A stretch of DNA of 61,009 nucleotides from an uncultured Candidatus Melainabacteria bacterium (GCA_934754505.1 CAKVIE010000012.1:1-61009), one strand, 5' to 3'; counted from the stretch's first letter, positions 1 through 8,609 are shown. A program made the numbers and translations. Notes: generated by a model not told the origin, from the letters alone.

Positions 1-1047
1 TTACTTGCGGCAAATCTTTTTAAAATTCAAAATAACGAAATTTGTATTGTTGCTTCTGACAATATATGCTTTTTTGATTCAAACAAATATCATTTAACGT
101 GTGAAAAAACTAAAATACATATTCCTCAACAAATGAGTTATAAAGTTTCTGGAATTGAAATTAAAAATAATCTTTACCTTTTAATTTGCGGTAATTTATA
201 TAAAGTTAACTATAAAACTAAAAATATTGTGCAAATTTTCTTAAACCATAAATTTACCACAAATTCAAAACTGTTTCGAATAAACACTTCTGATTTATTA
301 GTAATAGATTCTGATGCTATTTATATTTATAACACTGAAAACAATTCATTAATTAAAACCGATAAAAGTTTAAAAAATAAAAGAGAAGATTTTAATGCCA
401 TAAATATTTCTCCAAACCAAATTTTGGTTCTTGGCGGTTTTATTCCAACATTACTATCTCATCAATATGACTCAAATAAAGTATATTATGAAAATCAAAT
501 TTATAATATAGAGAAAAAAAATAAAAAAGGTGATATTACAATAAAGAAAAATGGCTCTCTCGTAACTCTTGTTAATCCTAAAAATACATATGAAATATTT
601 GAAGTTTCGAATAACAATAAGATTAATCAATATATTGGGAATATTGATTTAGATTCCAATTTCGTACGATTGCAAAGTTTACCAAGCGGTAATGTTTTTG
701 TTTTAGGTTCTTCAGATTCGAAAATATTTGATATTAAAACAAAAACTCTGAAAAAAATAAGAGAAAATTCTTTCAATGTTAATTGTAAAAATTGTGTACC
801 GATTAAACTTAATAATGGTAATGCTTTGTTTATATGCGAAAACAAAAATTCTAAAAATAATATTCCTCATGAAAAAATAATAATCAAATACGACGAAAAT
901 CAAAATAAATTTGAAATATTAACAAAACAAATTTGTTTCTTTAGTTATTTTCATAGATTTATTCAAGGAATACAATTATCTGATAATAATATTTTGATAA
1001 TAGATTTATTACCGACAATAATTACAATGGAAAAAAAACTAAAATAA
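1..1047 (+). CDS. Beta-propeller/Kelch-like protein, 5' end outside window
   Basis: The frame is open from the first base, so the gene begins upstream. An internal ATG at 133 is not needed as a start and has no clear ribosome binding site. The visible 348 codons contain several repeats of about 50 residues with the pattern 'xxLxxGNxFVLGSxDxKIFDIKTKTL'-like hydrophobic strands, most clearly around PSGNVFVLGSS and DNNILIIDLL. This resembles Kelch or galactose-oxidase-type propeller blades. No signal peptide can be judged because the N terminus is missing. Function is unknown; binding or scaffolding at the cell surface is possible. A repeat element begins six bases after the stop codon. Confidence 0.6.
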   Translation, partial: LLAANLFKIQNNEICIVASDNICFFDSNKYHLTCEKTKIHIPQQMSYKVSGIEIKNNLYLLICGNLYKVNYKTKNIVQIFLNHKFTTNSKLFRINTSDLLVIDSDAIYIYNTENNSLIKTDKSLKNKREDFNAINISPNQILVLGGFIPTLLSHQYDSNKVYYENQIYNIEKKNKKGDITIKKNGSLVTLVNPKNTYEIFEVSNNNKINQYIGNIDLDSNFVRLQSLPSGNVFVLGSSDSKIFDIKTKTLKKIRENSFNVNCKNCVPIKLNNGNALFICENKNSKNNIPHEKIIIKYDENQNKFEILTKQICFFSYFHRFIQGIQLSDNNILIIDLLPTIITMEKKLK

Positions 1048-1052
1048 GGAGA

Positions 1053-1216
1053 GTACGTAGGTTGGGTTTTAACCCAACAGAAAAATTTACTGTCTCGTGG
1101 CAATCCAAAAAACATGTCATTGCGAGAAAATCGTGCGAAAAACTTATGAATAAAGCAGATTAACCAAACTGAAAGGCAACAAGTTTTTCTGTTGAATTTA
1201 AACCCAACCTACGGAC
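1053..1216. repeat. MITE-like inverted-repeat element, copy 1 (164 bp)
   Basis: The left end begins with CGTAGGTTGGG and TTTTAACCCAACAGAAAAA; the right end is its imperfect inverse, ending CCCAACCTACGGAC. The interior contains a GTGGCAATCC / GTCATTGCGAG pair. It is almost identical to the copy at 3700-3864, with a one-base deletion in the AAAAGCAGATTAACC stretch. No transposase is encoded and no clear target duplication is visible. Confidence 0.8.
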
Positions 1217-1240
1217 TTTAATTTTGAAGTATTCTGAATG

Positions 1241-1320
1241 GATTGCCACGGAAAACTACGTTTTCCTCGCAATGACAGTGGAAAAGAAAGTCGTCATCAC
1301 GAGCGAAGCGTGGTGATCCT
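1241..1320. repeat. Palindromic intergenic repeats (GATTGCCACG / CGCAATGAC and GTCATCACGAG / GTGGTGATCC)
   Basis: Two short imperfect palindromes stand side by side. The first pairs GGATTGCCACGGAAAAC with its inverse ending CGCAATGAC. The second pairs GTCATCACGAGCG with CGTGGTGATCCTG. Both families recur at 25.4, 28.5, 35.6-36.1 and 44.5-45.5 kb. They look like REP/BIME-type repeats placed after gene ends. Confidence 0.75.
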
Positions 1321-1345
1321 GTGAAATTGTGTTGTTAAAAGAATA

Positions 1346-2869
1346 CTACTTTTTTGTTTTGTTATTTAATAAAAATTCTTTATCCAAAAGATTATTAAAA
1401 TTTATATTTTGGAGTTCTTCTTCTGAAAACAATCCGTTGTTGTTTGCAAAATCTTTATCAGTATACATAAAGCCATAAATTATTTTCATATCCTCATCTT
1501 TTTCAATTTGATTTAACAAATCAACACAGAAAGAATTTTTATAGATACGATTTTTTTCTCTTACATCAAAAGAGAAAAAGAATGGGTGCAGTTCTGAATC
1601 TTCATAAAAACTTTCGTCTAATAATGCTGTTTTTTTATGCAAAGATGCTACTCTCAGAATTTTTTCTATTTGGTAATATATTTTTTTGTGTGGTCGTATT
1701 TTTTCATTTATTACTTTGGAATATTCCTGATAATCGAAAAAAAGTAATATTGTTGTCGATACAATCAAAAAAATGTTTACAATAAAAGCTTTTATACATT
1801 GATTTTCAATGATTATTTTTAATAGAACTGAATTCAGAGTAAAGATTATCATTGAATATATAACGTGCAAATCTTTGTGTATCAGCCAGTAGTTTCCAGG
1901 TTGATAATGGGTTCTGCCTAAAGCTTTTAGCATAAAAAAGAATATAAAAATTCCCGCTAAGAAGCTTATTGCCAAATGTATTGTTCTTTTTACATTTTCG
2001 TTTTCTTTAATTTTTATTTTAATTGTTGCAATTTGTATAATTATTAAGGATAATCCTAATGCATGTTTTACAATTATATATTTAAAATAATCGTAACAAA
2101 AATTAAGTTTATCAGTGAAAAAATTTGCAAACACTTGAAATGAAAAAACATCGTCATCACATTTTCGAGAAAAAGCACCTGTTGAAAAAATCAGAATAAA
2201 ACCTAATAATGCACACAAAGCTAAGATATAACTAAAATTTTTATTTTCTTTTTTATGAAAAAACGCATAAATCATCAAACCTGTTAAAGTTGTGATACAA
2301 ATCATTTCATTAGATGTGCAAACAAGAAAAGTCATTAATCCGGTAAAAACTTTTTGTTGAATTGTAATTACCAGGTTTTTTTCTAATATAAGGAATAAGA
2401 ATATCCACAATACCGCAGCAAAAAACATTCTAAAAAATCCATCATACACGAAGAGCATCAAAGGTTGTTCCAAAACAAAATAAAGAATTGCAGCTGCAGT
2501 GAATATAAAATAAACCAATTGCGTAAAGTTGAAGTCTTTTTTAAACCTAAAAATCTTACTTATTGTAAAAAACAAGTAAGTCATAACAAAACTTTCTATA
2601 TGTGAAAAAATCAGTCTGTTTACTTCCGATGGATGAATATATAAAAATCGTGGCAAAACATTTCCAAAAAATCTATCGAAAAAAGAAGCAATTGGTATTC
2701 CGTTACCAGGAAAATAAAATATATTATCCGAAAACATTATTGCAGAACCGAAATCATCTAAAAAGAAAAAACTTTCTTGTAATAAAATTTCAAGCAAAAT
2801 AAATACAGCTATGAACACAAAAAAATTACCAATAAGATATAAAATTTTTTTATTAAAAATTTTTGCCAT
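1346..2869 (-). CDS. Polytopic membrane protein, GT-C/DUF6056-like
   Basis: This 507-residue protein has about ten hydrophobic segments over the first 400 residues, then a soluble C-terminal tail of about 100 residues. An acidic pair (FFLDDFGSAI, about residues 36-45) sits in the loop after the first membrane segment, the place where lipid-linked GT-C glycosyltransferases carry their catalytic Asp. Size and topology fit DUF6056/GtrII-type glucosyl transferases that act on the outer face of the inner membrane. The substrate cannot be told. It is monocistronic, read away from the XRE regulator at 3000-3323. Assignment to a catalytic family is inference from topology. Confidence 0.55.
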   Translation of the reverse strand: MAKIFNKKILYLIGNFFVFIAVFILLEILLQESFFFLDDFGSAIMFSDNIFYFPGNGIPIASFFDRFFGNVLPRFLYIHPSEVNRLIFSHIESFVMTYLFFTISKIFRFKKDFNFTQLVYFIFTAAAILYFVLEQPLMLFVYDGFFRMFFAAVLWIFLFLILEKNLVITIQQKVFTGLMTFLVCTSNEMICITTLTGLMIYAFFHKKENKNFSYILALCALLGFILIFSTGAFSRKCDDDVFSFQVFANFFTDKLNFCYDYFKYIIVKHALGLSLIIIQIATIKIKIKENENVKRTIHLAISFLAGIFIFFFMLKALGRTHYQPGNYWLIHKDLHVIYSMIIFTLNSVLLKIIIENQCIKAFIVNIFLIVSTTILLFFDYQEYSKVINEKIRPHKKIYYQIEKILRVASLHKKTALLDESFYEDSELHPFFFSFDVREKNRIYKNSFCVDLLNQIEKDEDMKIIYGFMYTDKDFANNNGLFSEEELQNINFNNLLDKEFLLNNKTKK

Positions 2870-2999
2870 ACATTCAAAACCCTATCTTTTATAATTTTAT
2901 TATAAAAAAGTTACCAGACAAGTAAAAAACATTTTAAAGAATAAAGAAAAGAGAACAGTTTTAGCTTGTGTTTCAGAAATTTTGCAAAAAATTTTCAAA

Positions 3000-3323
3000 T
3001 TATCGTTTTTTATACTCCAATAACACTTTATAAAAGAACTCGACATCATTTTCATTTGAAGTTTTTAGAATTTTGATAATTGCTTTTATCAAATCCTGTT
3101 TAGACCTTTTCTCATTTTGAAAATTGAATAAATCAGAAATATTAACATCTAAAACCTTGGCGATTTTTTGCAAATTGTCATAACTTGTGAAGTATAGACC
3201 TGTTTCTATACGACTTATTGTCTGGTATTCAACACCAATTAATTCCGCCAATCTTTCTTGTGTTAGATTTTTCGATTCACGCAAGTGTTTTAAATTATTT
3301 CCGAAATTTTTGTTTCCTGGCAT
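3000..3323 (-). CDS. XRE-family helix-turn-helix regulator
   Basis: A small DNA-binding regulator of 107 residues. The HTH spans about residues 8-60 (FGNNLKHLRESKNLTQERLA, ISRIETGLY, the usual XRE pattern). A charged helical tail follows, ending VLLEYKKR. I place the start at the ATG at 3323 because GAGAGG stands five bases upstream; the longer reading to 3350 has no such site. Upstream, GCGTATAAT occurs twice (near 3377 and 3411), which may be an operator or overlapping -10 boxes. The target is unknown; the gene is divergent from the broken gene at 3508. Confidence 0.85.
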   Translation of the reverse strand: MPGNKNFGNNLKHLRESKNLTQERLAELIGVEYQTISRIETGLYFTSYDNLQKIAKVLDVNISDLFNFQNEKRSKQDLIKAIIKILKTSNENDVEFFYKVLLEYKKR

Positions 3324-3507
3324 AAGACCTCTCATGCACACGTTACACACTCGTTAATAAAACTTAAACAACACTATGCGTATAATTTTAAACATGGATA
3401 ATAAGCATGGCGTATAATGCATGATTTAACTATTATTAAAATGTTATAATCACTCGCCGAATTTCACAGAAAATGCGGAGTGTAAAAAATAGAGGTTGTA
3501 AAACTCA

Positions 3508-3849
3508 ATGGAAAAAACAGAAAACAATATTATAACTAATAAAGACAAAGCTTTGGCATTGTATAAATACTTAAAAGAGTTTTGTGCGCTTAACAATAAA
3601 AAAATAACAAATATACAAACATATGATTGGAAATTGTTTTTTGAAGATATTCCAAATGACAAAGAAAATATAAAATTTTCATATAAAGATAGAATAAAAG
3701 TCCGTAGGTTGGGTTTTAACCCAACAGAAAAATTTACTGTCTCGTGGCAATCCAAAAAACATGTCATTGCGAGAAAATCGTGCGAAAAACTTATGAATAA
3801 AAGCAGATTAACCAAACTGAAAGGCAACGAGTTTTTCTGTTGCATTTAA
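3508..3849 (+). pseudogene. Gene fragment truncated by repeat insertion
   Basis: The first ~64 codons look like a real soluble protein (ALALYKYLKEFCALNN, FFEDIPNDKENIKFSYKDR), preceded by GAGGTTGTAAAACTC before the ATG. From codon 65 on, the translation is simply the repeat element at 3700-3864 read through (VRRLGFNPTEKF...), ending at a stop inside it. The N-terminal piece reminds me of the extreme N terminus of very large bacterial helicase/ATPase proteins, but this is a weak recollection. No downstream remainder of the gene is visible before the NifX-like gene, so the rest was lost or lies elsewhere. Confidence 0.65.
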
Positions 3850-3864
3850 ATCCAACCTACGGAC
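3700..3864. repeat. MITE-like inverted-repeat element, copy 2 (165 bp)
   Basis: The terminal inverted repeats are about 33 bp: left GTCCGTAGGTTGGG then TTTTAACCCAACAG; right the inverse of GTCCGTAGGTTGGA then TTTAAATGCAACAG. The interior matches copy 1 at 1053-1216 almost base for base. It lies inside a reading frame (3508-3849), giving direct evidence that such elements move or are copied into genes. Partial ends of the same family occur near 25080, 28870 and 35650. Confidence 0.85.
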
Positions 3865-3933
3865 TATCAAGACCCGTTTTTATCCGCAAGTGTTTGCCAC
3901 GCAAGGATTGGTTTTAACTGAGTAAAAATCAAT

Positions 3934-4299
3934 TTAGCCGCAATGACCGCAAGTATGATGTTCGCCGTGATGAGAGCAATTTGCTTCTGATTGGAAATTC
4001 AAATGCCCGTTTAAAAATGCTTCGACCGCCTCATCTGCATTGCCCGAAACGCCTGCACATAAAATAATTCCGTATTCTTGAAGTGCAGAAATTGCACAAG
4101 GTCCTATCCCTCCGCAAATTAAAACTTTTGCTTCCGCATCATTAAGAAAATCAGCTATTGCACTGTGTCCGTTTCCGTCTGTTGATAAAATTTCACTTCC
4201 GATAATTTTATTTTCTTGAACATTATAAACCTTAATTTGTTCCGTATGACCGAAATGTTGAAAAATCTCACCGTCTTGGTAAGTTACTGCAATTTTCAT
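3934..4299 (-). CDS. NifX/NifB-C-terminal-like (dinitrogenase Fe-Mo cofactor) domain protein
   Basis: This 121-residue protein matches the small Fe-Mo-cofactor-binding fold family: MKIAVTYQDGEIFQHFGHTE at the N terminus, then LICGGIGPCAISALQEYGI, then NADEAVEAFLNG. The C terminus is a Cys/His tail (CSHHGEHHTCGHCG) that could bind metal. Outside nitrogen fixers, such proteins are thought to carry or insert metal clusters; no nif genes are in view. It lies 16 bp downstream of the DUF1836 gene on the same strand, so they are probably one operon. Confidence 0.85.
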   Translation of the reverse strand: MKIAVTYQDGEIFQHFGHTEQIKVYNVQENKIIGSEILSTDGNGHSAIADFLNDAEAKVLICGGIGPCAISALQEYGIILCAGVSGNADEAVEAFLNGHLNFQSEANCSHHGEHHTCGHCG

Positions 4300-4315
4300 A
4301 AAAATCTCCTTCTTT

Positions 4316-4852
4316 TTAATTGTTTTCGGACTCGTTAGTGTTGACAGCCGATAAATTTTTTCTTACATAAACCTTGTTTGCAAAAGATAAGAGTGCCGAA
4401 CGCACAAGTTTTTGAAGATGTGTTCTTTCCCAAACGCTGTTTGCCTCGGCGAAATCTCTTGCTCCAAATGTAACATTCAAAACGTTTTCAAGCTCAATGG
4501 CAAAAAAGTCATATGCCTTTCTGAGCGGATATTGCTTAATTTGCATTTTAATAAGCTGTGCAATGTCAGAAATACTCAAAACATTTTTTAAAACCCCGAC
4601 AACAATCAAATACATAATATGACTTCTGCTGTATTTTTTGTTTTTCGGCGGGTGAATAACTTTTTGTTTGACATAATTATTAATCATTGTTGCAGTCACA
4701 ATAGCATCTTCGCCCTGACTGTGAAAAGGTGCGAGATACTCGTTCAAAATTGCTACAAGCTGATCCATATATAATTCTATTTTAGGCAAATCTTCATATC
4801 TTGGACAATGATAGTCTAAAATATTGTCTTCTGAATTTTTTTCTTTTCCCAT
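4316..4852 (-). CDS. DUF1836 family protein
   Basis: This 178-residue protein carries the DUF1836 hallmark YHCPRYEDLPKIELYMDQ at residues 14-31, followed by MINNYVKQKVIHPPKNKKYS and HIMYLIVVGVLKNVLSI, which together look like a MerR-like winged helix. The family is found in Firmicutes and related anaerobes and is presumed to regulate transcription. It is first in an operon with the NifX-like gene and may control it. No ligand-binding domain is evident. Confidence 0.85.
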   Translation of the reverse strand: MGKEKNSEDNILDYHCPRYEDLPKIELYMDQLVAILNEYLAPFHSQGEDAIVTATMINNYVKQKVIHPPKNKKYSRSHIMYLIVVGVLKNVLSISDIAQLIKMQIKQYPLRKAYDFFAIELENVLNVTFGARDFAEANSVWERTHLQKLVRSALLSFANKVYVRKNLSAVNTNESENN

Positions 4853-4929
4853 TATTCATTAACCATACAAGTTATGTTCAATTATTATACTAAAAACCTC
4901 TTTTGTCAAATAATATCGGATTATTCCAC

Positions 4930-4958
4930 TTGACATAGTATTTGATACGAGATATCAT
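4930..4958 (+). promoter_or_regulatory. Sigma-70 promoter for the 2-oxoacid oxidoreductase operon
   Basis: TTGACA (perfect -35) is followed by a 17-bp spacer and TATCAT. It stands 45 bp before the ferredoxin gene start and faces the operon. Confidence 0.75.
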
Positions 4959-5002
4959 AGTGTGTGAACAGAAAAAATTAAGTAAGTAAAATCAGGTGTG
5001 AT

Positions 5003-5212
5003 GTGGCTTATATTGTTATAGACGAAAAAAAGTGCAAATCTTGTTATTTTTGTGTTGAAGCATGCCCGAAAAGACTCATTAAAATTGGGAAGAACGTTGG
5101 CAAGACGGGAAATTGCACGGTGGAATTTGATGATAAAAACGGGGAGTGCATAGGCTGCAAGTCTTGTGCGGTAAGCTGTCCTGATTTAGCGATAACAGAG
5201 GTTTACAGATAG
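5003..5212 (+). CDS. 2-oxoacid:ferredoxin oxidoreductase delta subunit (2x[4Fe-4S] ferredoxin)
   Basis: A 69-residue ferredoxin-type subunit with two full CxxCxxCxxxC cluster motifs: CKSCYFCVEACP (residues 11-22) and CIGCKSCAVSCP. It passes electrons from the thiamine-diphosphate subunit to soluble ferredoxin in the cytosol. The GTG start at 5003 follows a weak AGG. Its stop TAG overlaps the GTG start of the next gene by one base (TAGTG), indicating translational coupling. First gene of a delta-alpha-beta-gamma operon. Confidence 0.92.
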   Translation: MAYIVIDEKKCKSCYFCVEACPKRLIKIGKNVGKTGNCTVEFDDKNGECIGCKSCAVSCPDLAITEVYR

Positions 5213-6276
5213 TGGCAAAGAAGTTAATAAGCGGAAATAAAGCAATAGCACAAGCGGCATTTGATGCAGGTTGTGATTGTTATTTCAGTTATCCGATAAC
5301 TCCGCAGACGACAATAGGTGAGTACTTAAGCGAAATCATGCCGAAAGCGGGACGTGGTTATGTTTGTGCCGAAAGCGAAATAGCTTCGATAAACATGGTA
5401 ATGGGTGCGGCTGCAACAGGTGCAAAGGCGATGACTTCTTCATCATCTTGTGCAATAGCTTTGATGCAAGAGGGTTTGTCTTACGCAGCAGGTGATGAAT
5501 TGCCGTTAGTTTTGATAAGTGTTATGAGAGCAGGTCCGGGGTTAGGATACATTTACCCGTCGCAAGGTGATTATGACCAAGCTGTAACAGGCGGCGGAAA
5601 CGGCGATTACAGAATTATTGTTCTTGCTCCGTCAAATATTCAAGAATGTATTGATTTGACACACAGAGCATTCTATCTTTCTCAAAAATACAGAAATCCC
5701 GTAATTTTGTTATCTGACGGACTTTTGGGACAAATGATGGAGCCTGCCGAATTTGTGAAAGACCAATATCCTGAAATTGATAATTCGGATTGGGCTTTGA
5801 CAGGTGCAAAAGGCAGAGCCGCAAGAAAAATTCGTTCGCTCGAAACAAAAGAGTCCGACCACAACGTCAAAATTGCTAAAATCTTTGAAAAATACAAAAA
5901 GATAGAGGCCGAAGAAGTTTTATACGAAGAATATATGACCGAAGATGCTGAAATAATTATTACTGCATTCGGAAGTTTATTCAGAAATGTAAAAGCGGCA
6001 GTAAATGCAGGCAGAAAACAAGGCTTGAAAATAGGCGGTTTCAGACCGATAACACTTTATCCGTTTCCGAACAAGCGTTTGACGGAACTTTCAAAGCAAG
6101 TTGACAAAATTATTGTTGCCGAAATGAATATGGGTCAGATGATAAGAGATGTAAAAGTTGCGGTAAACGGTCAGGCAGAAGTTGTTCACATCGGCAGACC
6201 CTACGGTGAATGGCTTGATGAGGATGAATTTCTTCAAGCAGTCAGAAACGGAGAAAAACATGCAGCAAGTATTTAA
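5212..6276 (+). CDS. vorB: 2-oxoacid:ferredoxin oxidoreductase alpha subunit (VorB/KorA type)
   Basis: This 354-residue protein has the typical alpha-subunit layout: pyrimidine-binding domain (GNKAIAQAAFDAGCDCYFSY, PITPQTTIGEYLSE), the AMTSSSSCAIALMQEGLSYA segment, and a C-terminal transketolase-like domain (IIITAFGSLFRN, GFRPITLYPFP). Substrate preference cannot be read directly. Members with this length and this four-subunit split are commonly named VorB (2-ketoisovalerate) or KorA (2-oxoglutarate). The fabH neighbour one base after the operon favours a branched-chain acyl-CoA product, which is inference. GTG start overlaps the preceding stop. Confidence 0.88.
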   Translation: MAKKLISGNKAIAQAAFDAGCDCYFSYPITPQTTIGEYLSEIMPKAGRGYVCAESEIASINMVMGAAATGAKAMTSSSSCAIALMQEGLSYAAGDELPLVLISVMRAGPGLGYIYPSQGDYDQAVTGGGNGDYRIIVLAPSNIQECIDLTHRAFYLSQKYRNPVILLSDGLLGQMMEPAEFVKDQYPEIDNSDWALTGAKGRAARKIRSLETKESDHNVKIAKIFEKYKKIEAEEVLYEEYMTEDAEIIITAFGSLFRNVKAAVNAGRKQGLKIGGFRPITLYPFPNKRLTELSKQVDKIIVAEMNMGQMIRDVKVAVNGQAEVVHIGRPYGEWLDEDEFLQAVRNGEKHAASI

Positions 6277-7006
6277 GTTACCCGAATGTATAAAAAAAGA
6301 TGCGAATTTCACGTTTTGTCCGGGGTGTGACCACGGTGTAGCCTTGAGGCTGCTCGGAGAAGCCATTGACGAATGCGGAGTTCGAGAAGATGCCATTGCG
6401 GCTCTTTGTGTAGGCTGTTCGGTATTTTTGTATGATTTTTATGATATAGATTGTTTGGAATGTCCTCACGGCAGAGCAACAGCGGAGGCAACAGGCATAA
6501 AACGTGCAAGACCCGATAAATTTGTATTTACATATCAAGGCGACGGGGATTTTGCGGCAATAGGTTTTGCGGAATCTTTATACACTGCGACACGAGGAGA
6601 AAAAGTAACTTCAATTTGTATAAATAATACAACTTACGGAATGACAGGCGGACAAATGGGTCCGACAACACTTTTGGGACAAGTTACAACAACAACACCT
6701 TACGGACGTTCGGCAGAATTAAACGGTTATCCGATGAAAATTGCGGAACATATTGCGTTATGCGGCGGTACGGCTTTTTCGGCAAGAGTTTCATTAGACA
6801 GTGTACCTAATATTATAAAAGCAAAACAGGCTATAAAAAAGGCTTGTGAAGTTCAGATAAAAGGTTTGGGCTTCGGTTTTGTTGAAATTTTATCGGGTTG
6901 TCCGACGAACTGGAAAATGTCACCGCAAGAGGCTCATAAACATATCAGAGAAAAAATGATACCCGAATTTCCGCTTGGAGTATTCAAAGACGTAACGAAA
7001 GGTTAG
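6260..7006 (+). CDS. 2-oxoacid:ferredoxin oxidoreductase beta subunit (TPP-binding)
   Basis: This 248-residue protein binds thiamine diphosphate: FCPGCDHG near residue 17 (cluster and TPP region), then GDGDFAAIGF ... NNTTYGMTGGQMGPTT, the GDG-x-N metal-binding pattern. The start is the ATG at 6260 (MQQVFKLPE), overlapping the alpha gene by 17 bases; GGAGAAA lies just upstream. With the alpha subunit it forms the decarboxylating active site that makes acyl-CoA and reduces ferredoxin. Confidence 0.92.
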   Translation: MQQVFKLPECIKKDANFTFCPGCDHGVALRLLGEAIDECGVREDAIAALCVGCSVFLYDFYDIDCLECPHGRATAEATGIKRARPDKFVFTYQGDGDFAAIGFAESLYTATRGEKVTSICINNTTYGMTGGQMGPTTLLGQVTTTTPYGRSAELNGYPMKIAEHIALCGGTAFSARVSLDSVPNIIKAKQAIKKACEVQIKGLGFGFVEILSGCPTNWKMSPQEAHKHIREKMIPEFPLGVFKDVTKG

Positions 7007-7008
7007 AA

Positions 7009-7560
7009 ATGGAACAAAGTATTGTAATTGCAGGATTTGGCGGACAAGGTGTTTTACTTGCGGGAACAATTTTGGCAAATGCATTTATGTATAACGATAA
7101 AAAAGTGACATGGTATCCTTGTTACGGAGCTGAAATGCGTGGCGGAGCGGTGAATTGCGAAATTGTTGTGAGTGATGAAGAAGTTACCTCCGTCCACAAA
7201 AAAGAAGCCGATATTTTAATAGCATTGAACGATTTGTCGTTTGAAAAATTTATAAACAGGGTTAAATCCGGTGGAACATTAATAGCAAATTCTTCTTTAA
7301 TAGAAGAAAAACGTCCGAAAGATGGTATAAATTATATATTTGCACCTATTTCGGACATCGCCGGAAAAAGCGGAAACATTAAATCAACAAACATGACTGC
7401 ATTAGGCATTTTGAGTACGGTTTGCGAGAATGTAAATGCGGAAAAACTGGAGCAGGCTATTGAAACAGCTCTTTCACCGAATAAAATGCATTTAAAAGAA
7501 ATCAACTTGAATGCCTTAATGGCAGGCTGTAATTACAAAAACTTCGAACAGGAAAAATAA
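7009..7560 (+). CDS. 2-oxoacid:ferredoxin oxidoreductase gamma subunit
   Basis: This 183-residue protein begins with GFGGQGVLLAGTILANA, the glycine-rich start typical of gamma subunits, followed by YPCYGAEMRGGAVNCEIVVS. This domain helps bind coenzyme A. It begins two bases after the beta subunit and ends one base before the fabH start, so all four subunits and fabH are probably on one message. Confidence 0.92.
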   Translation: MEQSIVIAGFGGQGVLLAGTILANAFMYNDKKVTWYPCYGAEMRGGAVNCEIVVSDEEVTSVHKKEADILIALNDLSFEKFINRVKSGGTLIANSSLIEEKRPKDGINYIFAPISDIAGKSGNIKSTNMTALGILSTVCENVNAEKLEQAIETALSPNKMHLKEINLNALMAGCNYKNFEQEK

Positions 7561-7561
7561 T

Positions 7562-8545
7562 ATGAAAACTGCTATAAAAGGAATGGAATTTAGTGTTCCT
7601 AAATTAATTTTAACGAATGACGATATGGCAAAAATCGTTGAAACGAGCGACGAATGGATTAGGCAAAGAACAGGTATAGGCGAAAGACACGTTGTTTCGG
7701 GTGAAGAAGATGCCGTAACTCTTGCAAATGATGCGGTTGATAAATTATTGAAATCAACGGGAATTGACCCTGAAACTATTGATATGATAATATCTTCAAC
7801 ATCAGCACCGCAAAGACCTTATCCGTCAACAGCCTGCGAGGTTCAAGCTCATATCGGGGCGAAAAACGCATCAGCATTTGATATAACGGCTGCTTGCTCG
7901 GGATTTTTGTATGCACTTCAATTAGGTCGTGCAAATATTGAGTCGGGTTTTGCAAAAAGAATTTTGGTTTTAGCATCAGATACAACTTCTAAATTTATAG
8001 ATTGGACAGACAGAACAAGCTGTGTGCTTTTCGGCGACGGTGCTGCTGCTACGATTTTAGAAGCAACTGATGATGAAAACGGTGATATTATTCATATTGA
8101 ACTTGAGGCTGACGGAAGCTGTAAAGAGTTTATTTCTTTGCGTGTTCAAAGTGAAAATTGTCCGCTTGCTGAACAATCAAGCTATGACGGTACTTACTTT
8201 ATCAAAATGGCAGGTAAAGACGTTTACAAATTCGTTATGAAAAAAATTCCTGCCGTAATCGAAAAAACTTTGCAAAATGCAAATATGACCATTGATGATG
8301 TTGATTATTTCATTCCTCATCAGGCAAATATGAGAATGATAGAGGCTTTGACGGACAGAATCGGTATTGCTCCCGAAAAAGTTTTATCAAATATCGAAAA
8401 ATACGGAAATATGTCGGCGGCTTCAATTCCGTGTGTTATTTCCGAAAAAATTAAAAGCGGTGAGCTTAAAACTCCTTCAACAGTGCTTTTGAGTGCTTTC
8501 GGGGCGGGCATGACTTCTGCTTGTGCTATAATAAATTTAAGATAA
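7562..8545 (+). CDS. fabH: Beta-ketoacyl-ACP synthase III
   Basis: FabH starts fatty acid synthesis by condensing an acyl-CoA primer with malonyl-ACP. The 327-residue protein is full length. The catalytic Cys is at residue 112 (DITAACSGFLYAL); the His is in PHQANMRM and the Asn in KYGNMSAASIP. The start codon lies one base after the gamma-subunit stop. This tight coupling suggests the oxidoreductase supplies the primer, for example isobutyryl- or methylbutyryl-CoA for branched fatty acids. The remaining fab genes except fabF are not in this window. Confidence 0.95.
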   Translation: MKTAIKGMEFSVPKLILTNDDMAKIVETSDEWIRQRTGIGERHVVSGEEDAVTLANDAVDKLLKSTGIDPETIDMIISSTSAPQRPYPSTACEVQAHIGAKNASAFDITAACSGFLYALQLGRANIESGFAKRILVLASDTTSKFIDWTDRTSCVLFGDGAAATILEATDDENGDIIHIELEADGSCKEFISLRVQSENCPLAEQSSYDGTYFIKMAGKDVYKFVMKKIPAVIEKTLQNANMTIDDVDYFIPHQANMRMIEALTDRIGIAPEKVLSNIEKYGNMSAASIPCVISEKIKSGELKTPSTVLLSAFGAGMTSACAIINLR

Positions 8546-8580
8546 CATTAATTATTGATGACATTAATAATGTTTATTTT
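8544..8580 (+). terminator. Possible attenuating hairpin between fabH and fabF
   Basis: AACATTA pairs with TAATGTT and is followed by TATTTTTT. The stem is short and AT-rich, so any termination would be partial. The fabF ribosome binding site (AAAGGAATTAAGA) lies just beyond. Confidence 0.35.
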
Positions 8581-8609
8581 TTGAAAAAGAAATAAAAAAG
8601 GAATTAAGA

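Noticed and set aside
3450..3845. 131-residue minus-strand ORF opposite the truncated gene
   Set aside because: It crosses the repeat element and lacks a start site; the plus-strand reading has a plausible N terminus.
3934..4852. Nitrogen fixation locus
   Set aside because: Only a small NifX-like domain protein and a DUF1836 regulator are present; no nifHDK, nifE, nifN or nifB genes.
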